This document shows, piece after piece, positions 16,358 through 25,526 of a DNA stretch of 34,709 nt (the stretch's first letter is position 1; the number at the start of each line of letters is the position of its first letter). Under the pieces are notes generated by a model. It saw nothing but the letters and a program-made list of their open reading frames with translations, had not been told where the DNA came from and searched no databases. The stretch lies in the NCBI GenBank assembly GCA_018715775.1, contig DVKZ01000101.1, positions 1 through 34,709 on the forward strand, written 5' to 3'. Origin of the DNA: Candidatus Fimousia stercorigallinarum. GTDB lineage: Bacteria > Bacillota > Clostridia > Lachnospirales > Lachnospiraceae. The position numbers and the translations under genes were made by a program.

Positions 16358-17719
16358 TTATTCACACTCACTGATATCTTTTACCTCTGTTTGGCTGTAA
16401 TAGAATTTCAAAATATCCGTATAAGTTTTTCCATCCTGTGCCTGTTCTTTTGCCCCATTTTGAGACATTCCGACACCATGCCCATATCCGCCTCCGTTGA
16501 TGATAAGCTTTTTTCCTTTTTTCTCTATGTAAAAACAGCCGCTTGGAAGAATTGAGGCGCTTCCTTTCGATCCATCCGCCCTCGAGATGGAGCACCCTTC
16601 TGGAGAAAGATAGCTTCGGATCCGATACTCTCCCTGGATGACGCGAACGCCGCCGGATCCCGTAATCCGCAGTTCTTTGGCAACTCCGCTTTTGCCTCTC
16701 TTTGTCACTTTGACATCCCGGATTGAGCCGACCGTTGTCTTTGACAGATTGGATACCGGTATAGTAACTTCCCATCGATACCATGGAAAATTGCTGTCAT
16801 ATGTTATTTCATCATTAGAATTTAAAAATTTTTTGACATCTTCTTCCGCGGACAGATCCAATGCTTCTCCGCTGTCATTTTGAATTTTTCCGGTCAGATA
16901 TACCGGACTATCCCCTTTCTGAATCCAGACATCATGGCTGTCAGCTGTATGCCCCCATGAGGTCGAGAAAAAATACGTAGAAATAATCTCATTTTTATAG
17001 GTAAGCACTTCGCCTGCTGTATCTAATACCGCCTGTATACTTTCTTCACACTCCCTGGTATTGTTATAGACCTGGCTGGAAACACTGTCATCAACATCCG
17101 CTCCATATTGCCGAAACTTCTGGCCTGCTTTTTGTTTTACCGCAAAACTTCTGGCACAGACTGCCTGTACTTTCAATGCTTCACTGCCGTAAGAGACCGG
17201 CATTTCACTCGGAATAACCGCATAAAGGTATTCTTCTAACAAAAGCTGATTAATGATCGTAAGTGCACTGCTGCCATAATGAACTTTCAAAATCCCCCGA
17301 TAAGAAGGGATTCCATATGCCCGTCGGATCGATGAAATCTCCAGTTGCCCTGTTCCGGAAAACACAACGGTTTGTCCTTTCTTTTTCTGATCATACTTTA
17401 ATGTAGTCGTCTCTCCGGCTTTCTTTTTTTCCGTCTTTGAGTCTGTTTTTACATAATACTCCTGCTTTGACGTGATCGTTACCGTTTTATGATCATATTT
17501 ACCAAGCGTGCTATTACTGATCAATACGCGGATCATGGAATCATCAATCACCGTTTCCTCCTGTGACCGCTCTTCTGTTATTTGTTCTGTTGTTTTTTCT
17601 GTTTCTTCATCTGCACCGGATACCTCCCGCTCACCAGAAAGCATCCACAGATATGGTCCGGAAACAATGCCTATACTCATACATAACAATAATAGAACAA
17701 TTATGATTTTCTCTCCCAT
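16358..17719 (-). CDS. spoIID: Stage II sporulation protein D-like (SpoIID/LytB domain)
   Basis: SpoIID is a membrane-anchored lytic transglycosylase that strips glycan during engulfment. Residues 5-25 form one membrane segment, then an acidic Glu/Thr-rich linker. The core signature is EYLYAVIPSEMPVSYGSEAL, with Glu172 at the catalytic position, followed by KVQAVCARSFAV. Further motifs are YFFSTSWGHTADS, and GGYGHGVGMSQNGAKEQAQD at the C-terminus. It has 453 residues, longer than B. subtilis SpoIID (about 340), because of the linker and N-terminal extension, so it could also be a LytB-type paralogue. GGGAGGAAAGC precedes the ATG. Its neighbour encodes a D,D-carboxypeptidase. Confidence 0.88.
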   Translation of the reverse strand: MGEKIIIVLLLLCMSIGIVSGPYLWMLSGEREVSGADEETEKTTEQITEERSQEETVIDDSMIRVLISNSTLGKYDHKTVTITSKQEYYVKTDSKTEKKKAGETTTLKYDQKKKGQTVVFSGTGQLEISSIRRAYGIPSYRGILKVHYGSSALTIINQLLLEEYLYAVIPSEMPVSYGSEALKVQAVCARSFAVKQKAGQKFRQYGADVDDSVSSQVYNNTRECEESIQAVLDTAGEVLTYKNEIISTYFFSTSWGHTADSHDVWIQKGDSPVYLTGKIQNDSGEALDLSAEEDVKKFLNSNDEITYDSNFPWYRWEVTIPVSNLSKTTVGSIRDVKVTKRGKSGVAKELRITGSGGVRVIQGEYRIRSYLSPEGCSISRADGSKGSASILPSGCFYIEKKGKKLIINGGGYGHGVGMSQNGAKEQAQDGKTYTDILKFYYSQTEVKDISECE

Positions 17720-17886
17720 GCTTTCCTCCCGTACATTTTATGAACGTGAGGACATAAATATGTTCCTATGACCGATATTCTCATTAATGTTTTGCGCGTT
17801 CCGCATCTCTCCAGTTATCTTGATACCCCGACAGCAGATCTACAAATCGCTTTGCAGTCAGATGTGTCCTTCCATCATGACGCTGA

Positions 17887-18216
17887 CCCTGTCCCCGAGT
17901 TCCCGACACATCTGTGCAAACATCCGCATATAATGTCATTTCACAGTTGCTGAAACAAAATGGTTCTCCTGTTTTTCGTATCCAAAACGCAAAAAAGATT
18001 GGCAGGGCTATGGAACATACCATTTCAAAGCTTTATTACGAACAGGAGGTTGGTGATGCAGAACTTTCCTGTCTTGCCTACCAGTGTCTCTGCATCCTGC
18101 AGGCAGAAGATGATATCTTTACTAAAGAAACCGGCATATCCCCGATCGAATATGCCGCACAGACAAAAATCAATTATGCAAAATCCATTTTAAAAACAAC
18201 AAAAACTTCCAAATAA
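17887..18216 (+). pseudogene. Remnant of an AraC-family transcription regulator
   Basis: The frame is open from after a stop at 17884 to a TAA at 18214. The C-terminal part TKETGISPIEYAAQTKINYA and KSILKTTKTS is the typical linker and second helix-turn-helix start of AraC regulators. The preceding part (AMEHTISKLYYEQEVGDAEL) resembles the end of an AraC sensor domain. The first HTH is collapsed to a few residues, the second is cut off, and there is no good start or ribosome binding site. It is one of only a few plus-strand coding traces. I see nothing convincing in the rest of 17720-17886. Confidence 0.6.
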
Positions 18217-18419
18217 AATAAAAACTTCCCAAAATGCCGGACCCGCTATTTTGACGCCTAGCCAAAGCCAGGTGGGTTATCGCATCTGGCTTCCTGCCTT
18301 CCACTGCAAACGGAGGCCTGACAATCCACCAGAGATATAGAAATCCCATGATACGTAAATGTAGGTTCAAAATTCGCGGGCTATCGAACACCCCAGGAAG
18401 TTTTTCACTTTACTATGTT
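18217..18419 (-). ncRNA. ssrS: 6S RNA
   Basis: 6S RNA mimics an open promoter and binds sigma-A RNA polymerase. The terminal stem pairs AAAAACTTCC (5', at 18405-18396) with GGAAGTTTTT (3', at 18229-18220). Between them are recognisable Firmicute 6S segments: CTGGGGTGTTCGATAGCC, TTTGAACCTACATTT, GGGATTTCTATATC, GATAACCCACCTGGCTT and GGCTAGGCG. A consensus promoter on the same strand predicts a start at about 18419. The 3' end runs into T-rich sequence that can terminate. Assignment is from remembered family pattern; a covariance search would settle it. Confidence 0.8.
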
Positions 18420-18425
18420 AACTAT

Positions 18426-18454
18426 ATTATACTAGAAGGATATGCAACTTGCAA
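18426..18454 (-). promoter_or_regulatory. 6S RNA promoter
   Basis: TTGCAA and a perfect TATAAT are separated by 17 bases. It lies in the 36-bp gap right after the DUF5662-like stop, so the RNA has its own promoter. Confidence 0.7.
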
Positions 18455-18455
18455 G

Positions 18456-19016
18456 CTATTCATACTTACTAATATTATCCTTTAAATCTTTTCGAATGTA
18501 TCGCAGCGTATACGACTCTCCTTTTACTGCATACATCTTCATAAGACGTTCCAGATAGCGTCTGGATTCGTCATGCAAAAGATATCTTCCGATCCCGTGC
18601 TTATAATAATCATACACGCTTGCCGTCGTAAATTTGTCTCCATTATAGACTTTACCGGCACATACACGGTCAATAAACATTTCGACCATGTATTTTTTCG
18701 GAATTTTCGAGCCTACCAGATGCGTTTCTTTCCGGTCTACGGAATAATCCAGCCAATACTCGAAATGATGACGGTTACGGCCTTTATGATGAAGCCATGC
18801 CGCAGAATATCCTTTTTCTTTCCTCTCAATATTGTTGGGACTTCCCTTTCCATTGGCATAATACCGCACGCCAACTAAAAATTCTATCGGCATATATTTG
18901 GACATATCATGCAAAAGTCCCTGTTTATACAGACCGACACGAAAACACATCTTCGCCACCATATATTTATGACAGGTGATCGTCTTCAAATGTCCGATCA
19001 AATTTTCCATCTTCAT
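18456..19016 (-). CDS. DUF5662-like protein with an HD-like histidine pattern
   Basis: A cytoplasmic protein of 186 residues that resembles the uncharacterised DUF5662 family common in Firmicutes. Seen directly: His16, His36-Asp37 in LLHDMSKY, His76-His77 in AWLHHKGRNRHHFEYW and His83-His84. This order of His, HD, H, H recalls metal-dependent HD-domain phosphohydrolases. No hydrolase activity is known to me, so that is inference. The track starts at 19022. I take the second ATG (19016) because AAGGAG is one base from the first ATG but seven from the second. It is monocistronic, with its own promoter, between gltD and 6S RNA. Confidence 0.75.
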   Translation of the reverse strand: MKMENLIGHLKTITCHKYMVAKMCFRVGLYKQGLLHDMSKYMPIEFLVGVRYYANGKGSPNNIERKEKGYSAAWLHHKGRNRHHFEYWLDYSVDRKETHLVGSKIPKKYMVEMFIDRVCAGKVYNGDKFTTASVYDYYKHGIGRYLLHDESRRYLERLMKMYAVKGESYTLRYIRKDLKDNISKYE

Positions 19017-19056
19017 AATCATTCTCCTTGCATCTTATGCATTTTTTCTGTTTTTT

Positions 19057-19085
19057 ATTCTATCACTTTCATACGGCAGATGCAA
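19057..19085 (-). promoter_or_regulatory. Promoter of the DUF5662-like gene
   Basis: TTGCAT and TAGAAT are 17 bases apart on the minus strand, giving a leader of about 35 nt. Confidence 0.55.
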
Positions 19086-19102
19086 GAACCGGAAAATCAG
19101 GC

Positions 19103-19153
19103 AAAAAATCCTGTACAGGAGCGCACAATTCACGGCTTTCCTGTACAGGATTT
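19103..19153 (-). terminator. Terminator after gltD
   Basis: 15-bp arms (AAATCCTGTACAGGA and its complement) surround an 18-base loop and end in a run of Ts on the minus strand, 11 bases after the gltD stop. Each arm contains the palindrome TCCTGTACAGGA, so alternative folds exist. Confidence 0.85.
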
Positions 19154-19163
19154 GTTTTTTGTT

Positions 19164-20651
19164 TTACTGCAGGTTCGTATATCCCATCAGATCCATATCG
19201 ATCTCTTTTGCACAATCACGTCCTTCCCGGAGCCCCCAGACAACGAGTGACTGCCCTCTGTGCATATCCCCTGCTGTATAAACTTTATCAATATTCGTCT
19301 TATATTTACCTTCTTCGGTTTTTACATTCGTACGAGGATTTAAAGCAACTTTAAAATCTTTCGTCACATAATCCTGGCTTCCCAGGAAACCTGCCGCGAT
19401 CAGAACAAGATCACAATCAACAACATATTCGCTTCCCGGAACATTGACCATCATCATGCGGCCTGTTTTTTCATCTTTTTTACTTTCCAGTTTTACGAGA
19501 ACTGCCTGTTTTAAATTGCCTTTGTCATCTTTAATGAATTCTTTTACTGTCGTTGTATAAACACGCGGATCCTTGCCGAAGACAGCGATTGCTTCTTCCT
19601 GACCGTAGTCTGTCTTTAAGACTTTCGGCCACTGAGGCCACGGATTCGATTCCGCACGTTCTGCCGGAGGTTCCGGCATCATTTCAAGCTGCATAACGCT
19701 CTTAGCACCGTGGCGGATGGAAGTTCCAAGACAGTCATTTCCGGTATCTCCGCCACCGATAATAATGACATTTTTTCCTTTTGCCGAAATATTTTTTCCA
19801 TCCGTTAAATCAGAATCTAACAGGCTCTTTGTATTTGCACGTAAGAAATCAACGGCGAAATAAATGCCTTTTGCATCTCTTCCCGGAACTTTGATATCAC
19901 GCGGATTAGAAGCACCGCAGCAAAGAACAACGGCATCATAATCTTTGATCAGCTGTTTTGCTTTAATATCAACGCCGACGTTGCAATTCGTTTTAAATAC
20001 AACACCTTCTTCTTCCATGATCTTAATCCGGCGTTCAATAAAACGCTTTTCCAGTTTCATATTCGGAATACCATACATCAGCAGGCCGCCGATACGGTCA
20101 AATCTTTCGAAAACTGTTACACTGTGTCCGCGTTTATTTAAGAAATAAGCAGTCGATAATCCGGCAGGACCGGAACCAACGACAGCGACTTTCATACCGG
20201 TACGCACTTTTGGAGGATTCGCTTTTGCCAGTCCTGTCTCATAGGCGCGCTCAATGATCGCAAGTTCATTTTCTTTGGATGCAACCGGGTCACCATTCAA
20301 ATTACAGGTGCAGGCCGCCATACACAGTCCCGGACAGACTCTTCCGGTAAATTCCGGAAATGGATTCGTCTTTTTCAGACGATAATAAGCCTGTTCCCAG
20401 TTTCCACGGTATACAAGGTCGTTCCATTCCGGAACGAGATTATTCAACGGACATCCCGATGCCATGCCGGCGATCATCATGCCGGCCTGACAGAACGGAA
20501 CACCGCATTCCATACATCTTGCTCCTTGTTTTCTTTGTTCCTTTTCCGTAAGAGGAGTATGGAATTCATTGAAGTTTTTTATACGTTCTAATGGTTCAAT
20601 TGCTTCTGCTAATTTCTGTTCATAATCTAAAAATCCAGTTGGTTTTCCCAT
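19164..20651 (-). CDS. gltD: Glutamate synthase, small (NADPH) subunit
   Basis: It oxidises NAD(P)H and passes electrons through FAD and Fe-S clusters to GltB. The N-terminal Fe-S region has CMECGVPFCQ, GCPLNNLVPEWND and RVCPGLCMAACTC. Two dinucleotide folds follow: VAVVGSGPAGLSTAYFLNKR (FAD) and VIIIGGGDTGNDCLGTSIRH (NADPH). The C-terminus has YTAGDMHRGQSLVVWGLREG. It has 495 residues, normal for the family. It lies 15 bases after gltB in the usual gltB-gltD order, followed by a strong terminator. Confidence 0.95.
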   Translation of the reverse strand: MGKPTGFLDYEQKLAEAIEPLERIKNFNEFHTPLTEKEQRKQGARCMECGVPFCQAGMMIAGMASGCPLNNLVPEWNDLVYRGNWEQAYYRLKKTNPFPEFTGRVCPGLCMAACTCNLNGDPVASKENELAIIERAYETGLAKANPPKVRTGMKVAVVGSGPAGLSTAYFLNKRGHSVTVFERFDRIGGLLMYGIPNMKLEKRFIERRIKIMEEEGVVFKTNCNVGVDIKAKQLIKDYDAVVLCCGASNPRDIKVPGRDAKGIYFAVDFLRANTKSLLDSDLTDGKNISAKGKNVIIIGGGDTGNDCLGTSIRHGAKSVMQLEMMPEPPAERAESNPWPQWPKVLKTDYGQEEAIAVFGKDPRVYTTTVKEFIKDDKGNLKQAVLVKLESKKDEKTGRMMMVNVPGSEYVVDCDLVLIAAGFLGSQDYVTKDFKVALNPRTNVKTEEGKYKTNIDKVYTAGDMHRGQSLVVWGLREGRDCAKEIDMDLMGYTNLQ

Positions 20652-20666
20652 TTCATTCTCCTCCTC

Positions 20667-23600
20667 TTAATGATTCTTATTCATATAGAACGCTTCAATC
20701 TGAGCCTGTTCGCTGTTAAGCCCGCGTTCTTCCATCTGAACGATCGCGTTCATCATGCGCTTATAATCATATGGCATAACTTTCTTGAATTTCGGTAAAT
20801 ATTCCTCAATGTTATCAAGAATCATTTTTCCTTTTTCAGAGTTTGTATATTTCACATGATCTTTGATCATATTGATCAATTCGATAACGTCGTATTTATT
20901 TGACAGAGGTTCAATTCCAACTAATGCTTTATTTACCCGTTTGTACAATCTGTTATGTTCATCCAAAACATATGCGATACCACCGCTCATACCGGCTGCA
21001 AAGTTTTTACCGGTTTCTCCGAGGATAACGGCACGGCCTCCGGTCATATATTCACATCCATGGTCGCCGACCCCTTCTACAACTGCGGTACATCCGGAGT
21101 TTCTTACACAGAAACGTTCTCCTGCAACACCGCTGATATAAGCAGAACCGCTTGTTGCCCCGTATAAAGCGACATTACCGATGATAATATTTTCATCCGC
21201 TTTGAATGTCGAGCCCTTTGGAGGATAAACGATCAATTTACCACCGGAAAGGCCTTTTCCAAAGTAGTCGTTGCTGTCTCCTTCTAATTCAAGCGTCAAT
21301 CCTTTTGGAATAAAAGCGCCGAAGGACTGTCCGCCGGCTCCGTTACAGATAACGGTATACGTATCATCTTCCAGTGTATTGCCGTATCGTTTTGTGATTT
21401 CAGAACCGAAGATCGTTCCAAATGTACGGTCAATATTCGTAACATCTACGGAAATGCTGCGTTTCTGTCCTGTTTCCAGAGCAGTTTTAAATTGTTTTAG
21501 TAAAATAGTTTCATCTTTTGTTGTTTCTAATTTAAAATCATATAAATTCTTCTTATTATATTGAATCTTTTCTCTCTTGCTGTCGAAAGGATTGTCTAAA
21601 ATATTGGATAGATCCACATTTCTCTTCTTTGCAAGTTCATTTGGTTCCAGGAAATCGGAACGTCCGACTAATTCATCTACCGTTCTGACTCCTAATTTTG
21701 CCATATACTCTCTTAACTCCTGAGCAATAAATCTCATAAAGTTTTCTACATATTCCGGTTTACCCGTAAATCGTTTCCGCAATTCCGGATTTTGTGTTGC
21801 CACACCGACCGGACAGGTATCCAGGTTACATACTCTCATCATGACACATCCGAGTGTTACAAGCGGAGCAGTAGCAAAGCCGAATTCTTCCGCACCGAGC
21901 ATTGCTGCGATCGCAACGTCACGGCCGCTCATCAGTTTACCATCTGTTTCAATGACTACCTTATTACGAAGGTCATTTCTGATCAGCGTCTGGTGTGTTT
22001 CTGCCAGACCTAATTCCCATGGAAGACCTGCATTATGGATGGAGCTGATCGGAGCTGCTCCTGTACCTCCATCATAGCCGGAGATCAGGATGACTTGCGC
22101 ACCTGCTTTTGCTACGCCGGCAGCGACTGTACCGACACCGGCTTCGGATACTAATTTTACCGAAATTCTTGCATCTGTATTGGCATTTTTGCAGTCATAG
22201 ATCAGCTGTGCCAAGTCTTCGATTGAATAAATATCATGATGCGGTGGAGGTGAGATCAAAGATACCCCCGGAGTAGAATGCCTTGTTTTTGCAATCCAAG
22301 GATATACTTTTCCTCCAGGTAAGTGTCCGCCTTCACCTGGTTTTGCACCCTGTGCCATCTTAATCTGGATTTCCTGTGCACTGACAAGATATTCGCTTGT
22401 TACGCCGAATCGTCCGGAAGCAACCTGTTTGATCGCAGAACATTTATTGAGTCCATCGGAGCCGACTTTTAATCGTTCCGGACGCTCTCCGCCTTCGCCG
22501 GAGTTTGATTTACCGCCAAGACGGTTCATTGCGATTGCAAGCGCTTCGTGAGCTTCTCCGGAAATGGAACCGTAGGACATTGCCCCCGTCTTAAAACGTT
22601 TCACGATAGAATCTACACTTTCTACCTGGGCAAGCGGAATTCCTTTTTTCGGATATTTAAACTGCATCATTCCACGGATATTACCCGGTTCTAACTCCTG
22701 ATCGATCATATGGGTATATTCTTTAAACAACTCATAATTTCCGGTGCGTGTTGCAAGCTGCAGCGTATGGATCGTTTTCGGATTATACAGATGCTGTTCT
22801 TTTCCGCTTCTGGATTTATGATCGCCGCTGCTATCCAGATCGAGGTCATTTTCCAGTCCGAGCGGATCAAATGCTGCTGTATGATTTGCCAACACATCAT
22901 CATAAATATCATCTAAAGTAATGCCTTCGATACGGCTTACTGTATTTGTAAAATATTTGTCGATCACTTCTTTACTAATACCGATCGCCTCAAAGATCTG
23001 AGATCCCTGATAAGACTGGATCGTAGAAATACCCATTTTCGAAGCAATTTTTACGATACCCTGTAAAACTGCATTGTTATAATCATCTACTGCTGCATAA
23101 TAATCTTTTTCTAACAGATCGCTGTCGATCAGATCCTGGATTGTAAGCTGTGCCAGATATGGATTAATTGCAACAGCACCATATCCGAGCAGTGTCGCAA
23201 AGTGATGTACTTCTCTTGGCTGTCCGGATTCCAGAATGATCGCCATGGATGTGGATTTCTTTGTCCGGATCAGATACTGGTGCAGCGCAGACACCGCTAA
23301 CAGCGCCGGAATCGCTACATGATATTCGTCAACTTCACGGTCGGTTAAAATAACAATATTAGCGCCTTCTCTGTAGGCACGATCCGCTTCAATGAACAGA
23401 TGGTCAATCGCTTTTTCCATGGATGTATTCTTATAAAAAGTAATCGGAATTTCTGCAACCTTAAATCCATGTCCACTTAAATTTTTGATCTTCAGCATAT
23501 CCGTGTTCGTCAAAATCGGATTACGAACTTTTAATACATTACAGTTAGATGGTACTTCCTCTAAAATATTACCGCCCTTTCCGATATAAACCGTCGTAGA

Positions 23601-25202
23601 TGTTACGATTTTTTCACGCTGTGCGTCAATCGGCGGATTTGTTACCTGTGCAAACAGCTGTTTGAAATAATTAAACAATGGCTGTCTGACTTCGGAAAAT
23701 ACTGCCAGAGGGACATCGGTTCCCATCGCTCCGATCGGCTCACTTCCTTTTTCTGCCATCGAAAGAATGGAATTTTTAACATCTTCATACGAATATCCAA
23801 ACGATTTTAACAGTTTCTTTCTATGTTCTAAAGAATATGTTTCTACCTTTTTATTTGGAATTTTCAGGTCGTGTAATTCAACGATCTGATCATTCAGCCA
23901 TTCACCATATGGCTGACGGTTTGCATATTCTTCTTTCAATGTTGAATCATCAATCATTTCTCCTTTTACCGTATCGATCAATAACATACGGCCAGGGCGA
24001 AGACGATCTTTAATCTTAACATTTGTCGGATCGATATCCAATACACCGATTTCGGAAGATAAGATGAGCTGATCATCTTTTGTTACATAATATCTGGATG
24101 GACGAAGTCCGTTACGGTCAAGAACTGCTCCAACGATATCACCATCGGTGAATATGATAGAAGCCGGTCCATCCCAAGGTTCCATCATCGTTGCATAATA
24201 TTGATAAAAATCTCTCTTTTCCTGGGACATCGTATTGTTGTTTTCCCAAGGTTCCGGAATCGTGATCATTACGGCAAGAGGAAGATCCATGCCGCTCATG
24301 ACCATGTATTCTAATGTATTATCTAAGCGTGCTGAATCGGAACCGTTCGCATCGACAACCGGCGTAATCTTGGACATTTGTCCTTTTAATTCTTCTGATT
24401 CCAGAATTTCTTCACGAGCATGCATCTTATCAGCGTTTCCACGGATCGTATTGATCTCGCCATTATGAACAATAAAACGATATGGATGTGCCTTCTCCCA
24501 GCTTGGTGTTGTATTAGTAGAGAAACGGGAATGAACTAACGCGATCGCTGATTCGTAATCTTCGTCGTGCAGATCCTTAAAAAACTGGCGGAGCTGACCA
24601 ACTAAGAACATTCCTTTATATACGATCGTTCTGCTTGAGCAGGATACAACATATACTTCTCCGTTATTACTCTGTTCAAACACTTTTCTTACAATATATA
24701 ATTTACGGTCAAAATCAAGACCCGCTTTGACATCTGTCGGTTTTGCCACAAATCCCTGTTTGATATTTGGCATGCAATCCAACGCTCTTTTTCCTAAAAT
24801 ATCCGGATTCGTCGGGACGTCTCTCCATCCGAGGAATTTCATTCCTTCTTTCTTGACGATTACCTCAAACATCTTCATCGCCTGTTTGGCTTTTCTGTCA
24901 TCCTGTGGGAAGAAAAACATACCAATTCCGTATTCTCTTTCTCCTCCAATCGGAATACCTGCTTCTGCACACGCTTTCTTAAAAAAGTTATGTGAAATCT
25001 GAAGCATAATGCCGACACCGTCTCCGGTTTCTCCGGCAGCATCTTTTCCTGCTCTGTGTTCCAGTGTCTCAACGATTTTCAGTGCATTCTGAACAGTCGC
25101 ATGACTTTTTCTTCCTTTAATGTCAACGCATGCACCAATACCACAGTTATCATGTTCGAAACTCGGATCATATAAACCGGTCTTTTGATCTTTCTGACTC
25201 AT
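20667..25202 (-). CDS. gltB: Glutamate synthase, large subunit
   Basis: It makes two glutamates from glutamine and 2-oxoglutarate. The order is a class II glutaminase domain with nucleophile Cys20 (HDNCGIGACVD; the preceding 19 residues would be removed as a propeptide), a central domain, an FMN synthase domain (KSNSGEGGERPERL, then GEGGHLPGGKV and SGYDGGTGAAP), a 3Fe-4S site CVMMRVCNLDTCPVGVATQN, and a C-terminal GXGXG beta-helix domain (GAGGQSFGAF, GGRAVILGETGKNFAAGMSG). It has 1511 residues, full length. AAAGGAGTTAACGTT precedes the ATG. Transcription starts from a promoter about 145 bases upstream. Confidence 0.97.
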   Translation of the reverse strand: MSQKDQKTGLYDPSFEHDNCGIGACVDIKGRKSHATVQNALKIVETLEHRAGKDAAGETGDGVGIMLQISHNFFKKACAEAGIPIGGEREYGIGMFFFPQDDRKAKQAMKMFEVIVKKEGMKFLGWRDVPTNPDILGKRALDCMPNIKQGFVAKPTDVKAGLDFDRKLYIVRKVFEQSNNGEVYVVSCSSRTIVYKGMFLVGQLRQFFKDLHDEDYESAIALVHSRFSTNTTPSWEKAHPYRFIVHNGEINTIRGNADKMHAREEILESEELKGQMSKITPVVDANGSDSARLDNTLEYMVMSGMDLPLAVMITIPEPWENNNTMSQEKRDFYQYYATMMEPWDGPASIIFTDGDIVGAVLDRNGLRPSRYYVTKDDQLILSSEIGVLDIDPTNVKIKDRLRPGRMLLIDTVKGEMIDDSTLKEEYANRQPYGEWLNDQIVELHDLKIPNKKVETYSLEHRKKLLKSFGYSYEDVKNSILSMAEKGSEPIGAMGTDVPLAVFSEVRQPLFNYFKQLFAQVTNPPIDAQREKIVTSTTVYIGKGGNILEEVPSNCNVLKVRNPILTNTDMLKIKNLSGHGFKVAEIPITFYKNTSMEKAIDHLFIEADRAYREGANIVILTDREVDEYHVAIPALLAVSALHQYLIRTKKSTSMAIILESGQPREVHHFATLLGYGAVAINPYLAQLTIQDLIDSDLLEKDYYAAVDDYNNAVLQGIVKIASKMGISTIQSYQGSQIFEAIGISKEVIDKYFTNTVSRIEGITLDDIYDDVLANHTAAFDPLGLENDLDLDSSGDHKSRSGKEQHLYNPKTIHTLQLATRTGNYELFKEYTHMIDQELEPGNIRGMMQFKYPKKGIPLAQVESVDSIVKRFKTGAMSYGSISGEAHEALAIAMNRLGGKSNSGEGGERPERLKVGSDGLNKCSAIKQVASGRFGVTSEYLVSAQEIQIKMAQGAKPGEGGHLPGGKVYPWIAKTRHSTPGVSLISPPPHHDIYSIEDLAQLIYDCKNANTDARISVKLVSEAGVGTVAAGVAKAGAQVILISGYDGGTGAAPISSIHNAGLPWELGLAETHQTLIRNDLRNKVVIETDGKLMSGRDVAIAAMLGAEEFGFATAPLVTLGCVMMRVCNLDTCPVGVATQNPELRKRFTGKPEYVENFMRFIAQELREYMAKLGVRTVDELVGRSDFLEPNELAKKRNVDLSNILDNPFDSKREKIQYNKKNLYDFKLETTKDETILLKQFKTALETGQKRSISVDVTNIDRTFGTIFGSEITKRYGNTLEDDTYTVICNGAGGQSFGAFIPKGLTLELEGDSNDYFGKGLSGGKLIVYPPKGSTFKADENIIIGNVALYGATSGSAYISGVAGERFCVRNSGCTAVVEGVGDHGCEYMTGGRAVILGETGKNFAAGMSGGIAYVLDEHNRLYKRVNKALVGIEPLSNKYDVIELINMIKDHVKYTNSEKGKMILDNIEEYLPKFKKVMPYDYKRMMNAIVQMEERGLNSEQAQIEAFYMNKNH

Positions 25203-25228
25203 AACGTTAACTCCTTTCCCGTTTGCAA

Positions 25229-25252
25229 CTGCAAAATTGGTTATTTTTGCAG
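25229..25252 (-). other. Hairpin in the gltB leader
   Basis: CTGCAAAA and TTTTGCAG form a perfect 8-bp stem with an 8-base loop, ending close to the gltB ribosome binding site. A larger repeat farther up (TCAAAGTTT/AAACTTTGA, about 25273-25322) could enclose it in a bigger fold. I know no riboswitch with this sequence. Confidence 0.45.
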
Positions 25253-25353
25253 ATTAAAATTCATTTTTCTTCAATTTCAAAGTTTTTCCTCGTTAATTTT
25301 TTCCTTTTTTGAAACTTTGAGTATTTTTTCCTTCATTTGTGATTTCGAAAGTA

Positions 25354-25382
25354 ATGATACTACTTTTTCATCTGTTTGTAAA
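25354..25382 (-). promoter_or_regulatory. gltB promoter
   Basis: TTTACA and TATCAT are 17 bases apart on the minus strand. The predicted start near 25347 gives an untranslated leader of about 145 nt. The rest of 25203-25526 is T-rich and holds only the leader repeats and the queC terminator. Confidence 0.65.
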
Positions 25383-25463
25383 CCATTTTTTTTGCATTAT
25401 TGTCTGATAATTTGAATACTTTATTTTATTAAATATTCTATCTGAAAATTTAAGTTTCAAAAT

Positions 25464-25506
25464 AAAAAAATACGCAAGTTGTATCGTTTTTTCTCTACAA
25501 CTTGCG
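25464..25506 (-). terminator. Terminator after queC
   Basis: An 11-bp perfect stem CGCAAGTTGTA/TACAACTTGCG is followed by TATTTTTTTATTTT on the minus strand, 20 bases past the queC stop. Confidence 0.9.
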
Positions 25507-25526
25507 CACTTTATAAAATTAGTTTT

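Noticed and set aside
17736-17764. Sigma-E-like promoter before spoIID (CATATTT, then CATAAAAT)
   Set aside because: The boxes fit well, but the predicted start would fall inside the spoIID ribosome binding site, so I do not list it.
17784-18023. Minus-strand ORF of 79 residues (ends GYQDNWRDAERAKH)
   Set aside because: The C-terminal part looks slightly protein-like, but it overlaps the AraC remnant, lacks a ribosome binding site and matches nothing I recognise.
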